A stretch of DNA of 64,000 nt from Lineus longissimus. Its lineage: Eukaryota; Nemertea; Pilidiophora; Heteronemertea; Lineidae. The stretch's first letter is position 1. Each line of letters begins with the position of its first letter. The notes under the pieces are model-generated. The model was not told where the DNA came from, did not search any database, and was given only the letters and a program-made list of their open reading frames with translations. Below, one piece after another: positions 11,916-25,327 of the stretch. Where the stretch lies: contig NC_088321.1 in NCBI RefSeq assembly GCF_910592395.1, forward strand, positions 11,348,001 through 11,412,000. The letters run 5' to 3'. A program made the translations under genes and the position numbers.

Positions 11916-12320
11916 AAAAAAAGCAAATTACACCCAGTAAGAAAAAGCCATGCGAGCGCAAACAATGTCAGAACTGCGATGCCTGACAAACCTTTGTGGT
12001 TTAGTCATTAATCGTTAATCGTTAATCGATATTTTATCTTATCTCTCTGTCTTTGACAGGTTGATAAGCCAGTTTCTGCCAGAATTGTGAGCCAGAAATA
12101 ATGAAAAGGCCCCAGGATATCGCTTCCATCTGCGTTACTGTTTACGTTTGATTTTTGCATGTTCCACAATTAGCAGAAGCTATTGATTGGCAAATAATTT
12201 GGAACTACTTTTTTGTCAACTAACATTGAGAAAGTGACTACAAAGCTAATTACTATTCAATACAATATGCAGTTATCTGTTCGATCAGTGCTCACCTGGC
12301 ACGATTCTGAATAATATAAA

Positions 12321-12563
12321 GGCCGGGTCTATTTGGCAAGCCGCTCGCCGAACAGGCATCTTTTTTGTCCTGTTTGGAGAGCCGCTTGCCAAACAGCACT
12401 AAAAAGCCACCCTGTTCGGCCAGCCGGGCTTGCCAAACAGGTAAATCTACCCTGTTTGGCGAGCTGGAGACTTTACAACACATTAGCCAGAGAGTTCGGC
12501 TCTCCATTCAGGACAAGAAAAAGTCGCTGTTTGGTAAGCCGGGCTTGCCAAATAGTCACTTCC
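12321..12563. mobile_element. MITE copy A with 9-bp target duplication, palindrome-rich
   Basis: This 243-bp element runs from GGCCGGGTCTATTTGGC to TAGTCACTTCC and is flanked by the perfect 9-bp direct repeat TAATATAAA (12312-12320 and 12564-12572). The two termini are imperfect inverted repeats sharing CTATTTGGCAAGCC. The interior contains three near-palindromes of the form CTGTTTGG..AGCC..GCTTGCCAAACAG (about 12370-12397, 12411-12441 and 12526-12554). A second copy lies at 39743-39968. A 9-bp AT-rich target duplication fits Mutator-like elements best, but no transposase is present to test that. The overlapping open frames are repeat artefacts. Confidence 0.85.
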
Positions 12564-12572
12564 TAATATAAA

Positions 12573-15500
12573 TTGAGAATTTTGCTCTACTGGGAAGGAC
12601 TAGGCAAAACGATTAAAGTCAGTCCTATACCCATTATACCCATGAGACTTTTGCACGCCTTCATTATGTACAATGCACGTATTACACGCATACGCACGAT
12701 GAATAGGAATTATGTCGAGGTTTGTTGCAGTAACTCAGAGACTATTTGTTTGTATCCCAGTACAAAGTGACTGCAATTTCCATGCATCACACCATGGACC
12801 TGCACCACATGTACAGTGCATAGAAATCCGTGATTATAAATAGTGCCTCGCTTTCGAGGCATCGGTTTTAATTTTCGAGTTGCGCTTGCTGTGCTGGATT
12901 TATCCTGTATGAAAATCAAGGGAAATACTAGTATAACTTTATTCTGCATACCAACAATGAGCGGTTTTCAGCGGGCGACCGTCCATTCAGTTCAAGAGAT
13001 GGGGCTATGCGCATCCGCCTCCCTTGAATGCAAAACTGGTGCGATTTTGTTCAAAATTCACCCGTCGGTTGGACTCACAGTTCCAATAGTACCAACATGT
13101 TTGCAGAGGGCTCAGATTCCCCTTCCAACTGAATTATGCCACGTAATTGACCTTAATTGACCTTAATCGTCTTGATCTTTTTATCCAACCTCTAAAATGG
13201 CTTCCCAAGAAATGCCTGTTTGCCTTGTTAAAAATTAGGTTCAGACGTCATCGCGTATGGTGTCAGATGGGAGCGGGTTATTTAGACTCCAAACTGTCCA
13301 AATCCTGTACATCTGCAGTGTTTGGATAATATTTTCCATCGCTCTTGTTCGAGTGTGCGAAAATCTGCACCGTCCGTTGGTCCACGCACTTTTTTGGGAG
13401 GCAACAGGTTTATTATTCTAGTGCGAGGCTGCAAAAATTCAGCTATCAACGGAGCAACTAGAATACTAGAATAACAGTGCCCGGTTCTTTCGTAAACAAA
13501 ATAGTCAAACCTAATAATCTTAATGGAGCTAAACTAAAAATACACAAAACTATTGCCGTTTCAACAAATAAGAAAAGCCATAAATTTGATGAAATATCTA
13601 CAAACCCGCCTACCTGACAATCGTCTTAAGTGAAAATCAAAGGAAAATATCTAAACGATTAAAAAGGTTTGCTCAATCAAATGCAAAAATATAATTAGTT
13701 ATCCAGGGTTTACAGTTATATCACGTTCCCAATCGTCAAGGGGTAGACCGGACGTGCCCGCTCTGTAAACTAGTTAGAGCAACGCGTTTGAATTAAATTA
13801 TTGTTCTGGCTAAGGTACAAAACGAGTTCCATTCCGTCTCATGATGAAGTGTTCGTTGATATTGAGAAGGTTATATCATTTGTCTAGCGTGAGAAAATGC
13901 GAGCCAATAACGGACGCAACAGCGGTGCAAAAGTTTAAAATACCCCAAGATAAAATGTCCGAATGACCTGACCAACTCTGGGGATTCTAATTCAGAAAAA
14001 ACGCGGAGACAAGAAAGGATTGTAGATGTCCCGATCACACATACTGTTTTACCTATTATTTCTTACATGACATAAAAATGGCATAGATATAATCCAAAGA
14101 AAGCAAACCCTAAAGAATATCAGTTTCAATATCATCTAGCAGATGACGTTGGTTGCAACCTGCGGGAGCGCCGAAGGACGACGACCTTTCTGACTGAATG
14201 CTGATCCGTGTGTGTCCCGGACAAAACTGTTTTTGCGGATGAATTATAAACTCTAAAATATCGTGAGCGACGATTGGTCACTGTGCGATAACGACACTTT
14301 TAACTAATCCTTAGATCAATATTTTCCCTCTGCGCCAATGATCAACTTTATAGACTTGATAAATGATCAGTCCATATAATAATACCATTATTCGAGTAAT
14401 AAAACTCGAACATGATCTCAGGCGGAAATTGCATTGTGGGGTCATTTTCTTGCACCATGTGCACGTTGGTAGAAAAATATTTTATTTGGCAAAATCCGGA
14501 ACTTGAAACTACTCTTGACTTCGAACTTCAGTGTCGATACCGGTTTTATATCAGTCTTAGATGTATTAATAGAAAATTTATTCTTCCCTATTGTCTGTCG
14601 AAGTACTAAGTGGTTCCATATCGACTTTCGGCTTTCAATAATTCAAAGATTAAAATCGCATGATAAAATCAGGCACAATCATATGAGGTGTTCTTCAAGG
14701 TTTTCGGTCATTAATTGCTTAGTTGTAAAAATAGTTGATGCGAATAATGTGCATGCATACTTTTATCAAAAATATACAGGGTGTTAAAAAATACTTTTGC
14801 ATGTACTTTTTAAAATCTTAATAACTTTTTATCAAATATTTTATTGAGAAAACAACTTCAGATATGGAAAGTAAAGGCTATGTGCGTTTTTTGGGATATA
14901 ATGTGTGTCGTTGTGATAACTGGTTTTTACGCAATCTTATGGACCACTGAAATGATAGGCAATTTCTGAAACAGCAGATTATCAACTCACAGTTTAAAAT
15001 CGATAGCTTCCACCTGGCGACCTCCGATCGCAATGCAACGTCACCTTGTACAAGACGGCATGGAAGGCTGAGTTTAACTTCTCCCTGAAGTTGGCTCCGT
15101 TCCGCACTGAATTTTTGACATAATTCCCGAGCATTTGGCTTAAAATGCGATTATGTCCCCCATATCTCTGTGTTAAATGCGCCTATCCAAGGCAGAAAAT
15201 GTAAACATCAACGTCGGTGCATGACAATACACCGCCATGTCAATGTACGGAAACGCGTTGCATCGTCTCTATTGTACTACAGTTCACGCTAAATATCGAT
15301 AAACTTCTTACATTTCTGTGCTTTGATTTCATTACACAGTTTGAGAAACATCCTTTCTGTACAGTCAGGATTTCATATTCCCATATCGTGCAATAAATCG
15401 AAAGATTTCATCAGCCCATCACTAGGAAACAATAACTGGCTTATTGGATTAGAAAATTCATCATGGCGGCCAATAAAGATCGTCAACAGACTGGACTCAG

Positions 15501-16653
15501 GTACGATCACTATTCTCTAAAGCAGACATAAAGCATATTAAGTATATCTGCCATTGACGTCCATTGCTCATGTATTGCAGCAAGAATGCTGGTACAAAAT
15601 GCCTTATATGTTTTGGTTTCCTAAAAAGTGTTCAGTCTGCTCTAATGTAACCCTGCTTGATATTACCAAGCTGAATATTGATTCCTGTTTGAGCTGATTA
15701 AAACTGTTCAAGAGTCAAAACTCACCTCGCTTCAAGTCATCGTCTGCACGAACGGACCCGATCACACAGCAATTCTTCATACGCTACCAAAATAGTGCGC
15801 ATAAAACCTCTCAAAATCACTTTGTTTAAGGAGGAATTTTTGGGGCATAAGAGTTGAAATACTATGACATGAGACAACCTTTTTGGAATAAAAAAGCCAG
15901 AAAAAGGCTTGTAGTTTCGTGGATGAGTTTACCAGATTCCAGATTGCAATGGTGACCAATTCAAGCATTGACAGTAGGTATCGCCTTATCACTACAGTCA
16001 CTGCGCAAGGAGATTGGGTGGAACCATGTCTCAAGAAGTGGTCTGCGGTGGACCCGCGCTGTTAATGACCGTAACTGACAACGGTGCGCGGTCTGGCATG
16101 TCTGGGGTTAAATTCTCGTTTTGTCAACATATTTCTCATAAACTATTGTGCGTATAATCGAAGTTTTATCGTAAGTTTATAGGTGCTAATTAGTTTTATA
16201 TATACTGCTAAACGCTGGCACCTAGGTAATTGCCATAATATTGGGCGGGCTTGCCCAACTAGGCACAATAGGTGGTCGCCATGGTCACCATGTATTAGAA
16301 ATTTTCCCTATACCGACCTGGGGACGATTTGGGGACGAGTTTATGACAATATTGGGATCCAGAAACAGGCGCATTATAGACTACGGTTATTTGATAAAAA
16401 TTAAATCACTACAAAAATTCGTTTCTCAGCAGAATATGGTATCTTGTCACCGTGAATACCTTTGCCGTGTTGCAAGACTTTTGGGTGAAGTCATGCATTA
16501 TTGGGTGATTTATGTAATATCTACCCTTCATATTGCATGGCACAGTGAAATACGCTGTTCCCTGTGCAGCGCCCTCTGCCTATGGTTAAAGTCACCCAAT
16601 GAGTCATTAATCTTGATCATGACCTCATTCGCATGAAAAACCGATGGTAAAAT
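12573..16653. other. Gene-free stretch with minor repeats
   Basis: No coding exon is supported; frames reach 105 codons without any domain. Near 13412-13486 a TTATTCTAGT word is answered by ACTAGAATAA, a weak inverted pair. A mariner-type terminus is annotated at 14777. At 16496-16603, ATTGGGTGA and TCACCCAAT form an inverted pair about 100 bp apart that may mark a small unclassified element. Confidence 0.4.
14777..14791 (+). repeat. Isolated mariner-type terminus
   Basis: CAGGGTGTTAAAAAA follows a TA dinucleotide (14775-14776). This is the usual start of a mariner-family terminal repeat. No matching right end was found in the following several hundred bases, so this is probably a truncated element or a chance match. 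Confidence 0.35.
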
Positions 16654-16908
16654 TTAAGTGATACTTCGTTTCGTCATCATTGAAAACGCTTTCCGTATTT
16701 GATTGACATTGCGCATGTCCGAAACAAGACCTCTCCAGGCCGCTCTATAATTGGCTAATTCCACGAGTTCGTCGAGCTGAAAGCTCGTTCCCAGGTCTTT
16801 CTCAATTGCTTTTACCCAGGTGATTTTGGGTTTTCCCCATGGTCTCTTTGATTTTCTGACGAATTCTTCCAAAGCCTGACGGGCAGATGTGGTCTCATCA
16901 AGATACTT
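16654..16908 (-). pseudogene. LINE reverse transcriptase C-terminal fragment
   Basis: Read on the minus strand, the frame gives KYLDETTSARQALEEF, then RKSKRPWGKPKITWVKAIEKD, then ELVELANYRAAWRGLVSD. The 'KRPxGKPKxTWxKxIEKDL...LAxxRxxWRxLV' pattern is the conserved C-terminal tail of endonuclease/reverse-transcriptase ORF2 proteins of RTE-like non-LTR retrotransposons. An in-frame TAA lies immediately upstream (about 16909-16911), so the catalytic domains are absent and this is a 5'-truncated or decayed copy. The frame closes at 16654. Confidence 0.7.
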
Positions 16909-16911
16909 TGT

Positions 16912-19900
16912 TTATTCTTCCCAATTATGAAAGTATGCCAACCACTATACATGATATGGCTGGTTTGTTTCACGTGTTGGTGACATCTACCAGAGGCCCT
17001 AATGTGTTCAGTACATGCTGTGCCAGCTATGGTGAATCTATATTATGATACAGGTGGAGGTTGGCTGATGTACGATGTGTTCCGTACCTGTGTAGGCCTA
17101 GGCCTCTTCGTGTCACACAAGGAGAGGTGGGCCCTGGTGGGATGTTGTAATGAACAGGGAATGGGACATGGGGCTATAAGACAATGCTTTCGAGAGAGTG
17201 AGTGGACAGTGGGAAGTGTTAAAAATATGTTGACTTGAATTGTAATAAAGTCAAAGAATCAAGTAAAAAGTCGGATGACACCCGGCTGCAGACATGGAGA
17301 TAATTATGCCCGCATATCATATTTTTCGGTTACTTATTTCCAGCAAGCACTATTCTAAACATCGATCCATAGCTTGTATATGGGAATAGAAAGTTACGTA
17401 CGAGAACGTCAGTGTCAAACGCTATTCCCAATAATTTTCTTTTGAATTCATTTGAGGTCACCTTCGTCGTCATCTCGGAACCGTTCGGGAATTTCCGGCA
17501 GGCAGTTGGAAGTATTTGGGGTCCCATGATCGACAAAACTCGTCATTTCCACTGCCACGGAGAGTGTGTGTTTTTACATATTATATTTCCTGAACATTTT
17601 CAGGTGCAGATAGAACCCATTAGAAACGCCGTGCCATTTCTCTGTCCCCTATGATAAGAATAAACTACTTACTCATAAAAGACGAACATGGCCCTATTAG
17701 CCTTCTGTATAAGGACATTAGGCAGGTTTGGCAAGCCTTACGAATAGTTAAGTAGATCGGAGTATGTACCGAATGTACTTTACCGACGACAGGACTTTGT
17801 GTATATTGTGTCTCCTAATTAGCTTGTTGTAATTAGTTAAAGAAAATAACTGTAGTTTTGATAGGTTTACCTGTTACTGAGAATGCTACTTTGTTGAGCT
17901 CACAATATTGCATGAAATACATTTAGCTCTTCTCAGAAAAGCCACTTTTTAGAGCTACAATTTAACGTCTGACTTTCTTCTGCACTTCTTGGGGTACTTC
18001 TTTAGCATTACATGTACAGGATAGGTAGATGCCAGCTGACACAAGTTTCATGAAATACCTCGATCAATGCACGTTTGCACATTCCTTGTCCTCCACTCTT
18101 TTCGCTGGCCAATTAGTTTTGTTTCTTTTGTTTCCCAAACTTTTGAAACATTTCAGAGGTGGTCAAATGACAAACGTCCGTACATTTATAATGCATTAAT
18201 AATGCATTTTTTCGGGCAATGTAGATAAAGGTTTTCGAATTTCAAATCACTCAGAATATTATTTAAGAATTCTCATATTTGCAATTTTTTGTTTTCTAAA
18301 AGTAAGTTGCTCATCACCTGCTTGTAATGCATTCGCACATTCGGTACATTCAGTAGTGCATCGGATAACGACGATTACATTCGCTTTATTGGGATACGCA
18401 CATTTTGTATTGATTCATCAGTTAACAACTTTATCCATCGAGTTGATCACTGATAGAGAGGTTAAGATTTTGATCTGAGAACGGAAACAAACGACTAATT
18501 AGCCATATCATATCCATAATGAAGGGGTCAGAGCCCAGCAACCTCTGTCATGTATGTGCAGATTCTGCGTTTAGTAAAAGAAGAGACGTAGTTGTTTAGG
18601 CTCGAAGACATTTAAATGCGATTTGTTTGTAAACCCTTATCACATGCATTTTGTTAACTGCCGTATCATTTATTATTGCACATAATCATCTATGTCCGAA
18701 TCACCAAGAATCATTTTGAGAAACCGAGGCAAATTTCACCCGAAACATTTTTGCATAGGCTTTTTTGTGGCTGCCGTTTTGGGTAAAATCAACGAGGATA
18801 ACGATCGATATTGTAAGAAATGCTTATGCTCCATTGCGACGTATTTCTTCCGAAATGACATGTGGCACCTAAGCTATAAAGGCTCTGACCCTTTTTCGAA
18901 ACTAGCTAGCTATATCCAAACGCTACCACTAATCTAACTTTGCCGTAATACGTAATAGTTAATCCACAATATTAAAAATGAATCCAATTGCTTCCCTACT
19001 TATTCTCTTTCTCAACTATGTACACGAATAATCTCAATAAATATATAACTTTCTCGATTAAAACTACTTGCAAATGACTTGTTAACCGGGTGTGGCAATC
19101 AAGAGTGGAAAAAGCATCATAGATGATGTAACGCAATCACAATTTTCATAATTAAATTACGTAACGCATGGGACATCCCATTCGGACGTAGACAAACCTT
19201 TTACCGTAATTCATGAGAAGATTTTTCAGTTGATTATGTGGCAATCCAAGTGCAGTCATCCTCTACTCCATCCGCGATCTGTCGAAATATAATGTTAATC
19301 CAGGAATCACTGTACTCCAAAGATTCCCAAGTATCCTAACTGGTGCAAAGTGTTGATATATTTCTAAACTTCAATATCATAAGTGTATTCCTTCTACGCG
19401 TTGTGAAATGAGAACACGTTTCATCAACACACAACATGCGATTGAAAATTTGACAGCGATCATTCAAGAAAAAGTGACTGATTTGCCAAAGTAGACCTGG
19501 TGTGATTTCCAGTTAAGTTCGATGCAAGTACTAAACTTTGAAATAAACTACATGTATATACATCCCATCGCTTGATACTCCTCGGTCAAAGCCAAAGAAG
19601 CGAATGAAAGATCTGCGCGCTTCACGTGCATTCAATAAGGTAAGTCCAATTTGCCATGAACACAACTTTTCGAGCATTCAATAAAGGTTCACCAATTTGC
19701 AACGGAAGACCGATTTTAATTTACTGGTATGTCCGTCAAGGAAGACTGCACTCGTGAGAATAAAGGACATTGCGCTTGTGATAAACGAAGAGCAGCCAAG
19801 TTGCTGGAGAGCAGCTCCTGGTGTTGCTTTGGTGAACTAGCGAAAGCCTTTCTGGATCAACCAGTGAATGACTTGATGTTCATAATCGATAATGGTAGCA

Positions 19901-20311
19901 TTGAGCTAGGTTGCCAGGTCGACAGCTGTACCTTATTCAAAAGACGGGCTTTGGATAGGTGAAATAATGCTCCAAGATTTCAAGTTTTAAAGAGGTCAAA
20001 ATAAACGAGCAGATGAAACGTTCCATCGTTCATCATGAAGCTATAAGCCACAGGGAGCCTTGGCGACATGTAGTATATCGACAATCAATGTACAAAGTAA
20101 CTTAATCCCTCGCGTGTAGAGCTAGGTCATCAGTGTCAGTATCAGTATCAGTAACAGTATCTCCTTATAACTCAAGGCTGTTGGGTGAAGGTTGACAAAA
20201 TAAACATCGGCCGGTTTTTGGGAATGAAACTAACATGGGAGCATTTTCCTCTTTTTGATGCAATTGACGTTAAAAGGGTTCACGAGAAATAGGAGACGCA
20301 CAGCCTAGTGG
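16912..20311. other. Gene-free stretch
   Basis: No exon is supported. A 78-codon frame at 17002-17238 is followed by AATAAA at 17244 but shows no domain. A 77-codon frame at 19729-19962 is cysteine-bearing and also unrecognised. No delimited transposon was found. Confidence 0.4.
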
Positions 20312-20315
20312 TTAA

Positions 20316-20534
20316 GGGTTGACCATAAGGCACCGCCATTTTGGCTGGAATTTGATCAAATTCGAAAGCAAAAATTCTTTCAAACGACGAAGGGAATGCA
20401 AATTTCAAGGGTTGTAGTCCAGATAAAAGCCTCCCATGGTAAAAATGGGCATGCGCGATAATTTCATTCTTAAAGAATTAATTGGCTGAGGATTTCAATT
20501 TCTATCCAACATGCATGGTACCTATAGTCAACCC
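20316..20534. mobile_element. TTAA-target MITE, family GGGTTGACCATA, copy 1
   Basis: The left end GGGTTGACCATAAGGCACC follows TTAA (20312-20315). The right end ACCTATAGTCAACCC is followed by TTGA, a one-base-altered TTAA. The arms share CATTTTGGCTGGAA-like and TTTCAATTTC-like blocks in inverted orientation. A second copy of nearly the same length lies at 27796-28022. It is non-coding. Confidence 0.7.
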
Positions 20535-20538
20535 TTGA

Positions 20539-22147
20539 CACTGCTGGCTACCATACGATAGGACACGAAATCGATCTCGGCAAAGCCCGATAAGGTCACG
20601 ATGCCGGTAATAATGAGGAAGACTTGAAAACCGGAGTGCTTTACAATTATTGTCACAGAGGAGAGTTTTTCTTTGAAGTCTTTTCACGAAAATATCAAGT
20701 TTAAGAACTTCAGTATATTTGTAAATTAACATTCGAGTATTAGTAAATAAATAGCCTACTAGCAGGGAATTATGAAGTGGTGTTCCAAGCCATGAAAGCT
20801 AGCCACAACGTGAACATAATATCTTAACCTCCCTATCAGCATCAATGTACAACAGCAGGTGTGATAATGGACAGTTATTGGTTTTATGGGAAGCTAATCC
20901 CATTCGCGTGCGCTTCGCATTACTTTTATCTTTTGGGCGTTCTGCTCAAAATCGCTAGTCATACGTCGAAATGCACATCAGGGAGCACAACAAATTTAAG
21001 TCACGCAGTTATCAAAACCATTGATGACCAGTTCTACCATAAATCTCAAGGGGCACATGTACGCCATTCCTTCAAATGTATTTACGGATGGCTCAACTAT
21101 ATTTATTTCCTATTTTTAATGTCAGGTGTCGCCAATAGCCAGTCATAAAGCATGCCACATGCATGCATACTCGCACAATATTGGTGCGTGTATCAATTTT
21201 CCTGACGTTACATGTTAGTTTAGCGTATGTGTGTACTAGTTTTCTCTGGTGCCGGAAACGAGATACCACAAATGGTATTTGTTTATCTGTTCACACGATA
21301 TTGGTATTGATATATTCATTGCGTGTTTACACAACAAGAAAAAAAAATCGAGTTCGACTTTGAACATTCTGAACAAACTGAACAGGCCTTTTATGTGAGG
21401 AACACCGATGTGCTCAGTGCTCAGTGCCCGCAATAATGTACAAGTCCATAATCATGTCGTGCCAAATAAACTCTTTTTGAAAATGAACCATATCGAGCGA
21501 ACACGCATTGACCGTATTTTCACCGAAGTCATAGTGTTACTAATGATAGTAATAATCCTATGGATTTCTTTATTTCGCCATTTCAATTACGGTTATAAGG
21601 CGTGCATTGGACAAAATGTGCATCACTGAACTGAAACCTCTTTCCAAGGGGTATATATAGGCTTTTAAAACCTTTCATGAAAACTGGTAGAGATATGTCT
21701 TTTCGCCATTGTCAGAAGTTTAATTAGATATATGTTGCAATACCGTGAGATACCGTAAGATTATCAACGTGTTAAGCGCACGCTCAAGTGAACTCAAGTT
21801 TTACCTCTGTACTATTTCGTCCTTCGAAGTATAGGCCTACGTAAAACAAAATGTGGATACTTGGTAGACTCTAGGTCATTATATCTAGTGTCTATGCCAA
21901 GGCACCGCGTGAGAGATATAAAGTTCTTATAAGATTCTTAGTTGAAATTTTATTCGGTTTCGTATACTTGTCATTGTGCATTCCTTGTAATATTCTTAGT
22001 TCTTAAAATCTTAATTGCAAGACTTTTGTGAAGAATGCACATACAGGTTCCGCAAAACTGAAAAAGATCTTAACTAATAATCTCTTATATATATATAGAT
22101 TCAGGATTTTCGACCTGCTTGATCAGCTTGCCCTGGCCGAAGGAAAA
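20539..22147. other. Gene-free stretch
   Basis: No coding exon, RNA gene or delimited repeat was recognised. A (TA)n-like run occurs near 22088-22098. Confidence 0.4.
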
Positions 22148-22306
22148 GGCACTAGACCAAACACCCAGGGCACGGTTGTTAGAAGGCATGTTCGCTTATA
22201 ACATCATGCTGACATTTAGTTACATGTGCATTGGTGTACATGAAACGACATGTCTGTATGATGTTATGAGCTAAATGCTTTCTAACAACCGGGCCCAGTT
22301 AGTGCC
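22148..22306. mobile_element. Palindromic MITE-like element, GGGCNCGGTTGTTAGAA arms
   Basis: The left side GGGCACGGTTGTTAGAAGG returns on the right as TTTCTAACAACCGGGCCC. The pairing continues inward through TATAACATCATGC / GATGTTATGAGC. An outer GGCACTA / TAGTGCC pair at 22148 and 22300 extends the inverted symmetry. The loop contains TACATGTGCATTGGTGTACATG. The termini resemble those of the palindrome at 60314-60459 (both start with GGGCCYGGTT). Confidence 0.55.
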
Positions 22307-25300
22307 CAATCGTAGTGGCACGTAAAACCCTCATCCCATACCGAGGAGAAGAATACTACCGGGTGAACTACACATCCAAGTATATGACGTTTGATTAAAG
22401 GTCAGAGAGTAAAATGACCAGACAAATCTCCCAAAATAACTGAATTTATCATCAATCTCAATTATAATACTAAAGACCCAAGCAAATGATGTTCGAAGTC
22501 AAAAGTTGGTTTCTTGTGACACATGGGAGACGTTTGAAGTGCTGGTCATGGTATTGCGCATCCATTTGAAATCACGATCGGCAATGTACGGCTAACTCGG
22601 ACGTTTGAGTCGCCCAAGTTCGAGACGGTTCCACGCTTTAGACGTCAACAAGCAGGTATGTCGCCGCGTGGTCTCGGTTCTGCAGTGGGCCAAGGTATTG
22701 CACAATCACAGACGGCCAACGACCTGGGCCACTAGCACATCATTTCCGGCGCATCATGTGTTAGTTTTGGGAACTATGTACTTATCACGAATTGGCACTT
22801 CCGAAATTTCGGATGAGAGGGTAAATGCGGCAAGTGGGAGTAATCATTATCTTAACAAATAAGCCCGATTTTTATGCAAAGTGTCCATTTAAAGCATATT
22901 AGAGATAGGAATGGGCTCTGATACTAGATAAGATTACGGCTTTTCCTTCTGCTCTCTGAGATTTAATAAGTAATTTTGCATGCACATTCAAGTTCATCAT
23001 CAGCATTTATAAATCACCCAGTTGTCATATGGTTATTGGTTAGAAAACCATTTCACGAATACTCAGTTTTGCTCTAATGATTATGCAGACTTGGTGGCAT
23101 GTTTTACGGAGCGTTAAGTTGTCACATATTGTAAACAAACATGCTGATTGTCACAGTAGACAGAGCGGGATCACCGAGCCATGGCAAGTAATCTTTCGGA
23201 TCGGCTCGAGGTTAATGGAAAAGTAAGATGCCCATTCACACTCGGAGCAAGTAATGCAACAAGGATAAATCACTAAAATTATAGTCGAATTTAGCACGAG
23301 CACTTTTTGTCCAACTGGTCGAACAATCTCGATACCGAACCCTACAGCATTTTTTGCATTGCATGTTACTTACCAGGAACATATGTGATGAACTCCAAAC
23401 AATTTTAATCGGGAGAATGAAAGTCAAATCAACACCCTAGAAATATACGAACAGTCGACTAAATGTCGGTCGTCCGAGTTGAGGAAGGGATACGGCGTTT
23501 ATCTTGACCGCTAGATTTGCGAACGTGATAGACATCATAGGAGTTGAAATACCTTTCGAAAAATGTTGTCCTGTCTTATCGACTGCTGGGTCAATCGCAA
23601 CTTTTTACAAAATTACCAAACCCGGCTTGATTGAAGTAAAACATTTGAAATATACAAGAATAGTTTTGACCTGTCCAGCTTACACACAAGCAGATGTTTT
23701 GGACATGACATTTTGGCTTGATGTATATTTAAGCTGAGTGCGTGCTCTGGGTTCACGACGTCACCTCCTTCTGACACCCTGGGGCTAGAATCTACTCGCT
23801 TAATTATAGTTCGTCGTCCCAATTACCAATAACGTTCTCACGGTAAACTACACTTCTCATCAGAGTCTATCAATTCGTTCGCCATCGTTTTCCCGTGTTT
23901 CCGTTAGGTATTATATATACGGCACACTACTAAGTTCAGGCTTCCGACCAAGAACACAGTAACGTGGAACAATACTACACCGATACGAGTTCCTAGGTTA
24001 ACTTTTTGTGTTTTTCATATAAAATCAATTGATATTTAACCTGCTATGTTCAAGAAAGCTAGCGAGCGTTGGTTTGACCATCTGGTTTGACTACACTTTT
24101 AAGAATAAACCTTTTAGGGTTGTTCAGTCAACGCACAATATCCCCCTGGAGATTTTTTTGGGAACTGAAAAACCCGCGTAGGTTTTTCACAAGGTCAAAA
24201 AGTACAGGGGCTTTTCATTTTCCTGAGAAGTCTCTAGGGGCTGAAAACCCTTAATGTTTTCTTTTAAAGCTAAAACACCCTTATTTCCTTATTTGAACAA
24301 TGTGTCCAGACCGAACAAGTAGAAATCCCATGCAGTCCCGTATATTTTTACTGCTTGGCCGGAGTGCGCTTTCAGCTATGCGATTCAGATATTTCTTTCG
24401 TGCATGTTTCGCAAATCGTTCTCAAAATAAGCCCTACCGTGCTATCAAGCGCGGTGAGGACTGTGCTATTTTTTTAATAGTCGGTGTCTGGTTCACCACC
24501 GGTGATTCTGATCAAGTCTAAATGAACTTTTCGGGTAACCTTTTTGTTTTCGGATATTTTGTCTGTCGGACCAGTGCTCATACGGTATATGCTAAAACCA
24601 AAAAAGCCAGACGACTTTGTTTTATGAGAGATGTTTTCGGTTGATTAAACAGGCAAAAACGAAGAAAATGTGACAATCATTTTAAATCAGCCAACGTAAC
24701 GTATTGATTAATTAGAAACTGCCTTATCGCTCAGAGGCATGCTTCGGTATATTTCACATCAATTCATTAATTACCTTAAAAAAGCTCACTAATCACAGTT
24801 GATGGAATCACATCAGACAATGTATGTTTTTTGGCAAGTTTTGCTTAAAAACGTCTAGGTTCGGCACCTATTTTGTTTCAACTGAAACCAGGAGCTGAAA
24901 GAACCAATGGCATTATTGCCAAGGTGACGGCGCTCCTGTCACCGTCGACTCCACGAAAGTCGTTCCGATTATCAAGATGTACATGAATTGGGCAGAAAAT
25001 TAAAATCTGACGGATGCTTTTCAGATTTTAATCCGAATTGAGCCCTTTGTGCGGATCAATCCATTGGCAGCGTCCTGCCGGCTTGCACCAAGGCGTCATC
25101 GATGACGTCAGACAGCCGGTGTTCGATTATACAATCCAAGTGAGTTCAATAACCCTGATTACCCCATGGAACTCCGGCGACATTGTTGTTGTAAGTGCAC
25201 TCAAGATGCAGGAGAACGTTCCTGCGAGAAGATTTGTGGAGTAGATCAAAGGTGAGTGAAAATAACAGAATATCAATGGATAAATGTAGAAGATATCGAT

Positions 25301-25327
25301 CAACCAATAATTAATTTTTTCACGCAG
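22307..25327. other. Gene-free stretch with scattered donor-like sites
   Basis: No coding exon is supported, although strong 5' splice-site words occur near the end: CAA|GTGAGT at about 25139, GTT|GTAAGTG at about 25190 and CAAAG|GTGAGTG at about 25251. An 85-codon frame at 22605-22862 and a 68-codon frame at 25038-25244 show no known domain. Confidence 0.35.

Noticed and set aside
12292-12571. Three overlapping frames of 68-77 codons on both strands
   Set aside because: They are produced by the palindromic MITE at 12321-12563 and disappear in copy B.
17002-17249. 78-codon frame closely followed by AATAAA
   Set aside because: The poly(A) hexamer is only a few bases after the stop, and the peptide shows no family features.
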